Shown piece by piece: positions 18,953 to 27,210 of a stretch of DNA of 64,000 nt (position 1 is its first letter; every line of letters begins with the position of its first letter). The notes below the pieces were generated by a model. The model was not told the origin of the DNA, made no database searches, and saw only the letters and a list, made by a program, of their open reading frames with translations. The DNA is from CAZGSN01 sp964371655 (lineage in GTDB: Bacteria > Desulfobacterota > Binatia > HRBIN30). The stretch covers positions 107,399 to 171,398 of the forward strand of contig CAYJOD010000005.1 of the NCBI GenBank assembly GCA_964371655.1. The letters are read 5' to 3'. Position numbers and translations under genes: made by a program.

Positions 18953-20401
18953 TCACGAACCACCGCACATCGTCGCGGCGTTGCTGACGGCGGCGACGGT
19001 GTCCTCGATGGTGACTTGAGCGTCACCGTTTCCGTCAGGGTTCAGGCAACTGCCAATCGGCTGCTGGCCGAGAGCCATCTTCACCATGGTGATGAGCTCG
19101 TCGTCCGTAACGACGTGGTTGCCGTTGCAATCGCCCGCACAGATCGGCGGCACGCCGGTTATGGTCGGCGTCGCTGAGGCTGTCGCCAGCAGCGTGCCGG
19201 TTGGTGTGAGCGTCGGCGGAGTCGTCGGTGTTCCCGTTGCCGTCGGCAAGTGCGTCGCCGTGATCGTCGGCGTCGGACTGCTGGTGTGCGTCGCGGTCGG
19301 TGTGGCGCTCGGAACGCCGGTAGAAATACTGGTCGCGGTCGGGGTTGCGGTTGGCGTATGCGTCGGGGTCGGGGTGCTCGTAGGCGTTGGAGCCGGCGTG
19401 CTGGTGTTGATGAAGGTGCTGGTCGCCGTGAGGGTTGACGTTGGCGTCGGGGTCCGCGTCGGCGTGCTCGTCAACGTCGCGGTTGCTGTGGGGGTGGACG
19501 TGCTGGTCGCGGTGGAGGTTGGTGTTGGTGTCGGTGTTGGTGTTGGTGTGAACGTCTGGGTGAAGGTAGGCGACTGGGTGCTGGTGAAGGTGCTGGTGGG
19601 TGTCTGAGTTGCGGTGAACGTCAAGGTCCGCGTCGCGGTGGCGGTGAGAGTATTCGTCGGCGTGCTGGTGATCGTGGGTGTGGACGTGAGAGTCAGCCTG
19701 GACGTCGACGTAGCCGTGTTCGTCGCGGTCGGAGTGCTCGTCGGCGTGGGTGTTGCTGTCTGAGTCGGCGTGCTGGTCGCCGTGTAGGTGGCCGTCCGCG
19801 TCGCGGTCGGCGTACCTGTGTTCGTGGTGGTCGCAGTGGTCGTTGGTGTTGGTGTTGATGTTGATGTCTGGGTCGATGTGGCCGTCCGCGTCGGTGTCTG
19901 CGTGGCGGTAGTCGTAGCGGTTGGAGTGCTCGTCGGCGTTCGAGTTGACGTCTGCGTCGACGTGCTCGTCGGTGTGTCGGTGACTGTCCGCGTCGGCGTC
20001 TGTGTCATCGTGTTGGTAACGGTCGGAGTGCGCGTCGGCGTTGGTGTCTGAGTGGATGTGCTCGTCGACGTCGCGGTCGCCGTTCGCGTCGGAGTCTGTG
20101 TCAGCGTACGCGTCGCTGTCGACGTCGGCGTCACGGTGGGCGTGGGGAGCACGAGCAGCAGCGGCCAGAAGCCGCCGGCGAGGGTCAGGCTGCCGGAGAT
20201 CGAGCGACCGGCGTCGGGTTGGCCGGCGCTGCCGCTCAGGCGCTGTGTGCCGCTGGTCGTGACCGAGGCGCCGCCGCCGTCGATGCTGTTGCGGCGCAGG
20301 TCGTAGGTGCCACCAGTTTGGCCCACTGCTGGCCCACACGCCAGCAGCACGGCAACCATCACCCTCAATATTCCCTTCAGGCTATGCGCAATTGTCGGCA
20401 T
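18953..20401 (-). CDS. Secreted protein with long Thr/Pro repeat stalk and dockerin-like C-terminus
   Basis: A 482-residue exported protein. Signal peptide (~residues 1-27, VMVAVLLACGPAVG), then a short N-terminal domain shared with many surface proteins (YDLRRNSIDGGGA, LAGGFWPLLL). About 270 residues follow of degenerate T-x-T-P-T-x-T repeats, a rigid, probably glycosylated stalk. The C-terminal ~60 residues form two EF-hand-like loops (GDCNGNHVVTDDEL, NPDGNGDAQVTIED) as in dockerins, flanked by Cys residues. Likely a cell-surface or released adhesin/scaffold piece. ATG 20401 (MPTIAHSL) was chosen; TTG at 20425 is an alternative. A 37-base conserved element lies just upstream. Confidence 0.75.
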   Translation of the reverse strand: MPTIAHSLKGILRVMVAVLLACGPAVGQTGGTYDLRRNSIDGGGASVTTSGTQRLSGSAGQPDAGRSISGSLTLAGGFWPLLLVLPTPTVTPTSTATRTLTQTPTRTATATSTSTSTQTPTPTRTPTVTNTMTQTPTRTVTDTPTSTSTQTSTRTPTSTPTATTTATQTPTRTATSTQTSTSTPTPTTTATTTNTGTPTATRTATYTATSTPTQTATPTPTSTPTATNTATSTSRLTLTSTPTITSTPTNTLTATATRTLTFTATQTPTSTFTSTQSPTFTQTFTPTPTPTPTPTSTATSTSTPTATATLTSTPTRTPTPTSTLTATSTFINTSTPAPTPTSTPTPTHTPTATPTATSISTGVPSATPTATHTSSPTPTITATHLPTATGTPTTPPTLTPTGTLLATASATPTITGVPPICAGDCNGNHVVTDDELITMVKMALGQQPIGSCLNPDGNGDAQVTIEDTVAAVSNAATMCGGS

Positions 20402-20410
20402 GAGCCCTCC

Positions 20411-20447
20411 GTACAAACGTTCCAATTCTTGTGGGCCTGCGCAAATT
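20411..20447 (-). promoter_or_regulatory. 37-base conserved upstream element, copy 1
   Basis: On the plus strand it starts GTACAAACGTTCCAATT and ends GCGCAAATT. It matches 25330-25366 at 34 of 37 positions. Both copies lie upstream of minus-strand genes. Function unknown: shared promoter/operator or a short repeat. Confidence 0.5.
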
Positions 20448-20586
20448 GTGTCCGACCGGGTCGGGTATCCGAGTGATGTATCGTAACAATTGCCATCCTC
20501 AGACGCTGCGGTAGGTCGTCACTGTGCCCGACGTAGTACGACTGATCGCTGCAATGCAGCATGTAGCCGAAGGACGGTCTGCTCAT
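20448..20586 (-). pseudogene. Truncated GIY-YIG endonuclease gene
   Basis: On the minus strand from 20586, MSRPSFGYMLHCSDQSYYVG followed by HSDDLPQRLR matches the N-terminal GIY-YIG half-domain (aromatic strand, SYYVGHSDD, then helix). The protein then diverges into unrelated sequence and has no catalytic C-terminal half. A 5' fragment of a UvrC-like small endonuclease; decay or recombination remnant. Confidence 0.6.
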
Positions 20587-20642
20587 GACTCACCACAAGC
20601 CCGAATGTGCCGAGTAGCGACCAACGGGAGCGTATCGAGGCA

Positions 20643-22397
20643 TCACGAGCCACCGCGTACGGCACGGACGACACCGATGTGGGTCTTAAGCTCGTTGGAC
20701 GTGCTGCCACTGCCGAAGTACACGGCCCATGCGTTGCCCGGATTGACCGCGTGAGTAGTGGCCGACCAATAGTAGCCCGCGGTAGGACCGAATACAGGAT
20801 CGATGCAGGGGCTCGTGCCACACGGGTACGGGTGCAAGAGAATCGACTTCAACTCAGCCAGCATCGGGAGCCGCCAATCGGTATGTCCGCCGAGACCGGT
20901 GCAGGTGTCCGAATCACCACAGCGCCCCCCGTTCAGCCGTTCGAGGAAATTCGTGAACGCCGTACCATTGGCTTCCTCGGCGCCGTCGGCGCCGGCCGTC
21001 CAGCTGTACCAGTTATTCACGACGCGGGGGTCGGGGCACGACAAGTGACAGGGTACGCCGCTTCCCACGGTGCCCGTCTGCTTCTCCCACATCAGCCCGG
21101 TCTGGTGGTCGGTCACCGTGCCGTCGCCGTTGTCGGTGAAGCGCGTCGCCCCGCCGGTCACGGTGCCGAGCTGACCGGCGGCGTTGACGTACACCGGCGC
21201 CCCACCGCTCAAACCAACGCCGCTAACCCCCGCCATGAACGCTTCCGTTTGCCAGGGAGAGCTCCCGATGCGGATTGTCCCAGTCTCAGTACCCGACGCC
21301 GGGCTTGCGGCCACGTAGATATTGTAATTGCCCGTGGTCAGGCCGCTCCCAGCGCCCGACCCAAGCGCCAGATTCCCTGCCGCCTGCGTGGCATCTGGAA
21401 GTGCCAACAACCCCACCGCCGTGTTGTTGCCGCCAAGTGTCATCTTTTGCAGGGCGCGGTCCCCGACCGCCGTGTTCGAAAATCCGCTACTATTCGTGGT
21501 GAGCGCCTTGTATCCCAGCGCCGTGTTTCCGGTCCCGCCTGCGACGCTAAACGCGCTCTGGCCGAACGACGTATTGTTATTGGGTGATTGGATGCCGTTC
21601 AACTGGGTAATGTCGCTGTTCGCCCCGCTGGCCGCCGCCCCGAGGCTGGTGCGCGCCGTCGCTGCAGTGCTCGCCCCCGTTCCGCCGTTGGTCACCGGCA
21701 CTGTACCGGTCAGTGAGAGGTTCGGGTTCTGCCCGCCCGACGACGCCAGCGGGACGCTGGCTCCAACCGAGAGCACGCCGCTGTTGCTGATGGTGCCGCT
21801 GGTGGTGATCGTTCCGCCGCTCAACCCCGTGCCGGCGGTGATCGCCGTGACCGTCCCGGGCGTGAAGGCCAAGTTACTCGCCTGGACCGCACCCGGACCG
21901 AGGGCGCCGGAAGTGACACAGCCGCTACAGCTCAACCCGCCGGCGCTTCCGGCCGTCGGGGCATAGAGCGCATACGGGGTGGCGGTGAGCTTCTGGCGCG
22001 GACTGAAGGGCGCGCTGAATGAACCGCCGCCGCTCGGGCAGCGTGTGGTGATCGATAGCCAGCGGTCGCTGCCGTCGAACGCCGTGGCGCCAAATTCGTT
22101 GGCCCCGTTCAACTCGACCGAAAAGACACCGCTGCTCACCGGCACGGCGCTCGTCGTTTGCGTCGCGCCGATCTGCGCACCGCCGCTGAGGGCGTCGTAG
22201 ACACTGAACTGGAAGTCACACGACGTCGCCGCGGTCGGCGCCAGGCCGTCCTGCAGCTGTCCTTGGTAGGTGAATCCGCTGCCCAACGGCGCCGCGTACA
22301 GCGGCGCACCGAGCAGAACGATCAAACCTATCGCGGCTCCGTTAAGACTCAGAACCCCGCACCTACTGCCGCGCTCGGTTAGTTCGATATGCTTCAT
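20643..22397 (-). CDS. Surface/tail-fibre-like protein with YadA-type repeats and Lcl_C (DUF1566) domain
   Basis: A 584-residue exported protein. The signal peptide ends in LYAAPLGSG near residue 38. The N-terminal part (FTYQGQLQDG, CDFQFSVYDA, LTATPYALYAP) is a domain seen at the head of many secreted Binatota/Planctomycete proteins. The centre has head-like repeats (GNTALGYKALTT, NTAVGDRALQ, NNTAVGLLAL) like trimeric adhesins or phage fibres. The C-terminal ~150 residues form a DUF1566/Lcl_C fold (DNGDGTVTDHQTGLMWEKQT, WRLPMLAELKSILL, YYWSATTHAVNPGNAW). Probably an extracellular binding protein. The start at 22397 (MKHIELTE) was preferred to 22481. Confidence 0.8.
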   Translation of the reverse strand: MKHIELTERGSRCGVLSLNGAAIGLIVLLGAPLYAAPLGSGFTYQGQLQDGLAPTAATSCDFQFSVYDALSGGAQIGATQTTSAVPVSSGVFSVELNGANEFGATAFDGSDRWLSITTRCPSGGGSFSAPFSPRQKLTATPYALYAPTAGSAGGLSCSGCVTSGALGPGAVQASNLAFTPGTVTAITAGTGLSGGTITTSGTISNSGVLSVGASVPLASSGGQNPNLSLTGTVPVTNGGTGASTAATARTSLGAAASGANSDITQLNGIQSPNNNTSFGQSAFSVAGGTGNTALGYKALTTNSSGFSNTAVGDRALQKMTLGGNNTAVGLLALPDATQAAGNLALGSGAGSGLTTGNYNIYVAASPASGTETGTIRIGSSPWQTEAFMAGVSGVGLSGGAPVYVNAAGQLGTVTGGATRFTDNGDGTVTDHQTGLMWEKQTGTVGSGVPCHLSCPDPRVVNNWYSWTAGADGAEEANGTAFTNFLERLNGGRCGDSDTCTGLGGHTDWRLPMLAELKSILLHPYPCGTSPCIDPVFGPTAGYYWSATTHAVNPGNAWAVYFGSGSTSNELKTHIGVVRAVRGGS

Positions 22398-22703
22398 GCT
22401 CTCCCCCTCGGGTGCGCGGAGCCTTTGGGGGCTCCATTTGGGGGCGAACATGTTTTGTCGTGCGGAGCCGTTGAGCTCCACATGCAGGCCAGAAACGTCC
22501 TCGGAATGGATCTACGTTAGACACCATGCCTGGCCGGAAGGTAGGCGAGTATGACCCAGATCATAGTGTGCCATGACGCTAACAGGGGCTCTCGTCCAAG
22601 GCGCAGCGGTCGGCGCCGAGGTCTAGAGTACCGATCAGACAGCCGCGATCGCGGCTTGACGCGGCCCTGATTCCCGCTGGCCGTTGGCCGCAGTCAAAAA
22701 AGA

Positions 22704-22820
22704 AAATTTGAACACGAGCCAACGGAGGCAACAGAGGAAGATTTCAGGAAAGGGAAAGGTAGCTCCCTGTTCTCTTCCGCCTCCGCGGCGCGACGGCGGG
22801 CCGTCTCGTCCTATTGAATC
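22704..22820. repeat. D-family repeat, copy 2
   Basis: Begins TTGAACACGAGCCAACGGAG and continues to CTGTTCTCTTCCGCC and CGTCTCGTCCTATTGAAT, i.e. both arms with their inverted relation. Non-coding. Confidence 0.7.
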
Positions 22821-22854
22821 TTCCCGGCGTAGAGCGGAAGGACGGAGCGAGAAG

Positions 22855-22953
22855 TTACCACGGATGGCACGGATCGCACGGATGGGAGGTCATCAATAAT
22901 TTCTTGATTTCATTCTCTTCAAGAATCCGTGCCATCCGTGGAATCCGTGGTAA
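22855..22953. repeat. C-family inverted repeat, copy 3
   Basis: Left end TTACCACGGATGGCACGGAT; right end carries ATCCGTGCCATCCGTGG and CCGTGGTAA. Non-coding; together with repeat D it explains most of 22398-23050. Confidence 0.75.
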
Positions 22954-23050
22954 AATTCTTTGGCTTGAGCCGCTACGAGAATCCCCGGGATTCGGTTCCG
23001 GCCAACGGCGGGGCTGGGGCTCACCGGTCGCGGACACTGCTGGTCTCGAA

Positions 23051-23185
23051 CTACGGTCGCTTCTTCTGCCTTGCAAGGGCTTCGCGTAGGATCGGCAGCA
23101 TCAAGAGATCCTTCGCCTGTCCGAGCTCCTGCTTTATTTCGAGCGCCTCGATAATAGAGAGGAACTCCGTCGACTCAGCGGCCAT
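23051..23185 (-). pseudogene. 44-residue remnant, probably of a nucleotidyltransferase C-terminus
   Basis: Small ORF starting ATG 23185: MAAESTEFLSIIEALEIKQE..., ending REALARQKKRP. The helix IEALEIKQELGQAKDLLMLP resembles the C-terminal end of small nucleotidyltransferase-fold proteins, which typically read IEIKEELG-KD-VLPILR. The catalytic core (GGVA...D.D) is absent, so this looks like an internally deleted gene. It overlaps the upstream small ORF by 11 bases. Confidence 0.45.
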
Positions 23186-23345
23186 GGCGAAAGGCCTGCA
23201 CGGCGTTCACCCAGCTCTGCAGGGCCTGCACTCGCTGTTCCGGTGTCAGACTGAGCATCCAGTCGATGAGTGAGACATCGACACCGTCGTTCGCGTCATC
23301 GCGATTCGATCCTGCGTCGCGAGATGGGTCTGCGGGCGTTCTCAC
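23175..23345 (-). CDS. 56-residue hypothetical protein (VSLIDWMLSLTPEQR family)
   Basis: GTG start at 23345 with AGAGGG upstream. The key conserved stretch is VSLIDWMLSLTPEQRVQALQ, followed by WVNAVQAFRHGR. I recall this short family as the first gene of a pair whose second member is a nucleotidyltransferase-fold protein; here the second member survives only as a 44-residue remnant, overlapping by 11 bases. Likely a decayed toxin-antitoxin-like or housekeeping pair; function unknown. Confidence 0.5.
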   Translation of the reverse strand: MRTPADPSRDAGSNRDDANDGVDVSLIDWMLSLTPEQRVQALQSWVNAVQAFRHGR

Positions 23346-23398
23346 GGAACGCCCTCTAGCACCGCGGGGACAAGCGAGTCACGGCCGTCTTGGGACAG

Positions 23399-23480
23399 GA
23401 AAGTCTCTGTTCTCTTCCGCCTTCGCGACGCGCCATAGCGTCGCTTCGGCGCGACGGCGGGCCGTTTCCTCCTGTTGAAC
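23399..23480. repeat. D-family repeat, copy 3
   Basis: Contains CTGTTCTCTTCCGCC and TTTCCTCCTGTTGAACCC, the right arm of family D, with an inserted GC-rich hairpin (GACGCGCCATAGCGTC). Confidence 0.6.
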
Positions 23481-23493
23481 CCAAAAACATCAA

Positions 23494-23651
23494 TTGGAAC
23501 CGCGGATGGACACGGATTCACGCGGATTGCCGGTACTTAGGCTCGGGGACGAAAGGCATCCACATGGGTCGAGACACCGAGGGACCAATCAGCAATTTCC
23601 CCAAGCTCCTCTTGCTTCATCCGTGTCCATCGGCGTTCATCCGCGGTTCAA
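23494..23651. repeat. C-family inverted repeat, copy 4
   Basis: Left TTGGAACCGCGGATGGACAC, right ATCCGCGGTTCAA; further inverted pairs (GGACACGGAT / ATCCGTGTCC) inside. Non-coding, in the gap before the DUF3137 gene. Confidence 0.75.
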
Positions 23652-23702
23652 CTGTTCTTCTCAGGTTGAATCTACACAGCGTAGAGCAGATCGACGGAAC
23701 CC

Positions 23703-24647
23703 TCAAAGCCGTGTCCGCGAGTCCAGGTTCAGCGTGTCGATGATGCGGAAGATGATGCCGATATCGGCGACGAACTTGTCGAGCTGGGCGCTCACGGTGT
23801 CGGCGGACAGGCCGTGAACCTCGAAGCGGTTCTCGCCGTTGTTGGCGACGATGTAGAAATTCTCGCCGGAGAAGGCGGCCTGGGTCTTGTCGCCCAGGCT
23901 GGCGCGCAGGTTCAGCAGGTGCTCCATGAAGCCGGGCGTCAGCAGATAGCGGGCTTCGATCTGGTCGGTGCCATAGACCTCGAAGCTCTCGTCGAACTGC
24001 GGATCCTCCAGGCGAACGCGTTCCATTCCTTCGATGCTGCAGCTGTCGAGCCAGTTACCGAGGAGCGACCACTTCGACTTGAAAATGATCGTGGTGCCGT
24101 TGAAGCGCTTGGGGAACGAGAAGCAGAACGCGGGGCCTTGGAACACGAAGCGGGTGCGGCTGCCGGACTTGGATCTGGTGACCTCGCGCAGGTCGAGCTC
24201 GGTCATCTCGATGTGCACGCCGTCGTAGACGCCGGATACCTGATCCTCCAGCTCGACGCGGTTGTGGCCGGCCAGCAGCCTGACCCGGCTCAGATCGGCG
24301 ATCGGCGAGCGCTTCGGCACCGCGCAAAACTCCAGGCCGAAAAATCCGCACAGCCGAGTGACCAGCCTTTCCTTCACGCTCTTCTGGTGATTGATGATCG
24401 GCCTCACGACATAGGCAAAGGCCACAACGCCGCCGATGAAAGCGGCGGACAGGGCAAAGTCGATGGGCAAGAGAACGAAGGCGAGGGCTATGGCCGTGAC
24501 GGCCAACGGGATCGCCCACTTGGCACGGTCCCAAGCGGCGGCGCGAGCGACTTTGCGGGCCACTTCCAGCTCGCCCAGGATGGGCTCGATCTCCCTGGCG
24601 CGGAACTCGTCGAAGCCCGTTAGCCAGGGCGCGGGGTCGGCGGCCAT
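23703..24647 (-). CDS. DUF3137-domain membrane protein
   Basis: A 314-residue protein. An N-terminal cytoplasmic region (FDEFRAREIEPILGELEVAR) is followed by two membrane helices (WAIPLAVTAIALAFVLLPI, AAFIGGVVAFAYVVRPII), then a beta-rich DUF3137 domain (GVYDGVHIEMTELDL, TTIIFKSKWSLLGNW, FEVYGTDQIEARYLLTPGFM). DUF3137 proteins are regularly encoded with LemA, as here: the LemA gene lies 6 bases upstream, so the two form an operon. Role in the envelope is inferred only. Confidence 0.9.
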   Translation of the reverse strand: MAADPAPWLTGFDEFRAREIEPILGELEVARKVARAAAWDRAKWAIPLAVTAIALAFVLLPIDFALSAAFIGGVVAFAYVVRPIINHQKSVKERLVTRLCGFFGLEFCAVPKRSPIADLSRVRLLAGHNRVELEDQVSGVYDGVHIEMTELDLREVTRSKSGSRTRFVFQGPAFCFSFPKRFNGTTIIFKSKWSLLGNWLDSCSIEGMERVRLEDPQFDESFEVYGTDQIEARYLLTPGFMEHLLNLRASLGDKTQAAFSGENFYIVANNGENRFEVHGLSADTVSAQLDKFVADIGIIFRIIDTLNLDSRTRL

Positions 24648-24653
24648 GGGGGT

Positions 24654-25223
24654 CTACTTCATGTAGTCGGCTACGTTGACGGGCTCGCGGACCTTGGCGT
24701 CGTCGATCTCGTAGAACGGCAGGGCCTGCACGCCGACGATGCCGGCGATCATGCTCGACGGCCAGATCTCCACGGAATTGTTGAGCTCGGCGACCGTCGC
24801 ATTGTAGAAGCGGCGGGCGGCGGCGATATGGCCTTCGACCTCGTTCAGAGTCTGCTGGGCGGTGACGATGGTCTCGGAGGAACGCAGCTCAGGATAGCTC
24901 TCGGCCACCGCGAATAGTCGGGTGAGGCCGGCGGACAGCTGCATTTCCGCCTCGATATGCTGGCGCACCGATTCCGGATCGTCGCGGCGGTAAGCGGCCT
25001 GGGCCTGGTTGCGCGCGGCGATGACGTTCTCCAGCACCTCGCGCTCATGAGTCATGAACTTCTGGGCGAGGGTGACCACGTTGGGGATGAGGTCGTGGCG
25101 CTGACGCAGCTGCACGTCGATGGTCGACAGCGCCGCGCGCGCCTTATTGCGCCGGTTGATCAGCGCGACATAGAGCATGAAGAAGATCACCGCGACGACG
25201 GCGGCGGCTATCAACACAAACAA
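24654..25223 (-). CDS. lemA: LemA family protein
   Basis: A 189-residue membrane-anchored helical protein: one N-terminal helix (FVLIAAAVVAVIFFMLYV), then the LemA core (RNKARAALSTIDVQLRQRHD, LIPNVVTLAQKFMTHE, AARRFYNATVAELNNSV) ending ...NVADYMK. I place the start at TTG 25223, because AAGGAGGGG lies five bases upstream. An in-frame ATG at 25277 has no ribosome binding site and adds a Gly-rich leader. LemA function in bacteria is not settled. Partner DUF3137 follows. Confidence 0.9.
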   Translation of the reverse strand: MFVLIAAAVVAVIFFMLYVALINRRNKARAALSTIDVQLRQRHDLIPNVVTLAQKFMTHEREVLENVIAARNQAQAAYRRDDPESVRQHIEAEMQLSAGLTRLFAVAESYPELRSSETIVTAQQTLNEVEGHIAAARRFYNATVAELNNSVEIWPSSMIAGIVGVQALPFYEIDDAKVREPVNVADYMK

Positions 25224-25329
25224 CGTTGCCCCTCCTTGTCCGCCCTCCGATAGCGGATGATTGCCCGGCGCGACCATGCGCTATAGCGGTGGCGAACGCA
25301 ATGCGCGGCCTGCATCCGTGCGAACCGTA

Positions 25330-25366
25330 GTACAAACGTTCCAATTATTGTCGGCCCGCGCAAATT
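25330..25366 (-). promoter_or_regulatory. 37-base conserved upstream element, copy 2
   Basis: Matches 20411-20447 at 34 of 37 positions (GTACAAACGTTCCAATT...GCGCAAATT on the plus strand). It lies ~107 bases upstream of the LemA start, in the same orientation relative to the gene as copy 1. Confidence 0.5.
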
Positions 25367-25384
25367 CCACCGGAGTCCCAAGCG

Positions 25385-25487
25385 GTCATCCCGAGCGGGA
25401 GCGAGGGATCTGCGGTGGAATGTCGGAACCGCGGTGGTGCCGGAAGATTCCTCGCCGCGGAAGTGCGATGGCTCGGAATGACATTCT
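25385..25487. repeat. A-family core, copy 3 (degraded ends)
   Basis: Carries GTCATCCCGAGCG-GAGCGAGGGATCTG and GAAGATTCCTCGCCGCGGAA, GCGATGGCTCGGAATGACA, as in the other A copies, but lacks the GGTGGTGGGTCAG ends and has no clear direct repeats. An older or truncated copy. Confidence 0.7.
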
Positions 25488-25611
25488 CTGGAGACTTCAA
25501 ATCGATCGTTGGGTTGCGGGCGTCGGCCCGCGCTGTGTAGTCCGTGGTAGAAATCCAAAATGGTTGTGGGCGCAGCTTGCGGGGTCGAATGAGTTTGTGC
25601 AGAGACGAGTG

Positions 25612-26574
25612 GTGGCGCGTGTTCTGGTAGCCGGGGCCGGGGCGTTGGGCTCGGTGTTCGGCGGCTTTCTACGGCTGGCCGGGCATGAGGTGGTCCTGCT
25701 CGGACGCGCCGCGCACATGGATGCCGTGCGCCGCGACGGCCTGCGCATCGACGGCATTTGGGGCGCGCATCACGTCACCGGCTTAGTGTCGGTGACGGAC
25801 CTCGACGCGATTCAAGGACGCTTCGATGCCATCCTCATTACGGTGAAGTCGTTCGACACCGAAACGGCCGCTCAGGCGGTGGCGGCCCGGGTGGAACCGG
25901 ATGGCGTATTCATCTCGTTGCAGAACGGCCTCGGCAACGCCGAAGCCATCCACCGTGGCACTGGCAGCCGGAGGGTGTTGGGGTGTCGGGTGATCTTCGG
26001 AGCGCGATTGGAGGCTCCGGCATGCGTGCGCGTGACGGTCTACGCCGACCCCGTCCTCGTCGGCGTGCCGCTCGCGGCGGACGACGCCGAGCTGACGGAT
26101 CTGGCGCAGCACTGGGCGCAACGCTTCGCCGCCGCCGGGATTCCCGCGCAGTACTGCGTCGACGTGATCGCCGCGCTGTGGGGCAAGGTGTTCTACAACG
26201 CCGCCCTCAATCCGCTCGGCGCGCTGCTTGGCGTGCATTACGGCGCGCTGGCGGAGAACGTCGAGACGCGGGCGGTGATGGATCAGGTCATCGACGAGGC
26301 CTTTGCGGTGGCAGTCGCGGAAGGGGTATCGCTGCCATGGCCATTGGCGACCGCGTACCGGGAGATTTTCTACGAACGTCTGGTACCGTCGACGTATGAC
26401 CACCGCTCGTCGATGTTGCAGGACATCGAGCGCGGGCGCCCGACTGAGATCGAAGCCATCAACGGCGAAGTCTGGCGTCGTGGGGCCCGACACGGCATGC
26501 TGACCCCTGCAAACGAGCTCCTGACGCGGCTACTGCGCGCGCATCAGGGCATGAGAGGCCGCAAGCACGGATGA
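25612..26574 (+). CDS. Ketopantoate reductase family protein (ApbA/PanE)
   Basis: NADPH-dependent oxidoreductase that in characterised members reduces 2-dehydropantoate to pantoate for CoA synthesis. It has 320 residues. The Rossmann dinucleotide motif GAGALGSVFGG is at the N-terminus; VKSFDTETAAQ and QNGLGNAEAI are typical of PanE; the catalytic Lys is in LWGKVFYNAALNPLGAL, and the C-terminal substrate segment DHRSSMLQDIERGRPTEIEA is present. The start is GTG 25612 (or 25609); the open frame upstream covers repeat DNA. Paralogues often use other 2-keto acids, so panE itself is not asserted. Confidence 0.88.
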   Translation: MARVLVAGAGALGSVFGGFLRLAGHEVVLLGRAAHMDAVRRDGLRIDGIWGAHHVTGLVSVTDLDAIQGRFDAILITVKSFDTETAAQAVAARVEPDGVFISLQNGLGNAEAIHRGTGSRRVLGCRVIFGARLEAPACVRVTVYADPVLVGVPLAADDAELTDLAQHWAQRFAAAGIPAQYCVDVIAALWGKVFYNAALNPLGALLGVHYGALAENVETRAVMDQVIDEAFAVAVAEGVSLPWPLATAYREIFYERLVPSTYDHRSSMLQDIERGRPTEIEAINGEVWRRGARHGMLTPANELLTRLLRAHQGMRGRKHG

Positions 26575-26610
26575 ACCCAACCCGATCATTGCTCAGAACC
26601 AAAGAAGAGA

Positions 26611-26696
26611 ATTGAACAGGAGCCAACGGAGGGAACAGAGAAAGCCTTGAGGAAACGAAGAGGGAATTTTCTGTTCTCTCCGTTTCCTCCTGTTAA
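26611..26696. repeat. D-family repeat, copy 4
   Basis: TTGAACAGGAGCCAACGGAG at the left and TTCTCTCCGTTTCCTCCTGT at the right are inverted relatives. It fills the gap before the JAMM gene. Confidence 0.7.
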
Positions 26697-26736
26697 GTTT
26701 CCACAGCATGTAGCGGATGGAAGGTCTGCAACGGCG

Positions 26737-27210
26737 ATGAACAGCGATGCTCTAAGACTGACGCAACTTTCAAGGGACGCGATCGAAGCGCACGCGCGCG
26801 CGACGTATCCCGATGAGTGCTGCGGGATCATCGTCGAGCGCGACGGTCGCGAAGAAGTGGTGCGGGTGAGCAACGTGCAAAACGAGATGCACGCCAAAGA
26901 TCCCGAGCGTTACCCGCGCACGGCAACGACGGCGTACTCGATGGGAGCGGAGGCGGGTCCGCTGTTGCTGGCGGCGCAGCGCGGCGAGGTGCAGTTGCGG
27001 GTGATCTACCATTCGCATCCGGAGCACGACGCCTACTTCTCCGCCGAGGACAAGGCACAAGCCTTGGGGGGCTGGGAGGAGCCAATGTATCCGGAGGTCG
27101 GTTGGGTGGTGATGTCGGTGCGTGATCGCGAGGTCGTGGCCACGAAAGGGTTTGTGTGGAGCGTCGGGGTACAGGACTTCGTCGAGACGCCGATCGAGGT
27201 CGCCGGCTGA
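26737..27210 (+). CDS. JAMM/Mov34-MPN family zinc metallopeptidase
   Basis: A 157-residue JAB-domain protein. The zinc site is visible: Glu in YPDECCGIIVE, then H92-S-H94-P...S102...D105 in HSHPEHDAYFSAED. Small free-standing prokaryotic JAMM peptidases cut peptide or isopeptide bonds near C-terminal glycines of ubiquitin-like/sulfur-carrier proteins (for example CysO-Cys in mycobacteria). No sulfur-carrier gene is adjacent. ATG 26737 chosen; the upstream frame covers repeat D. The TGA overlaps the aroD ATG (ATGATGG-type junction), implying coupling. Confidence 0.9.
   Translation: MNSDALRLTQLSRDAIEAHARATYPDECCGIIVERDGREEVVRVSNVQNEMHAKDPERYPRTATTAYSMGAEAGPLLLAAQRGEVQLRVIYHSHPEHDAYFSAEDKAQALGGWEEPMYPEVGWVVMSVRDREVVATKGFVWSVGVQDFVETPIEVAG

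Noticed and set aside
19086..19607. Long plus-strand ORF over the Thr/Pro repeats (Val/Gly-rich)
   Set aside because: Antisense shadow of the repeat array; low-complexity.
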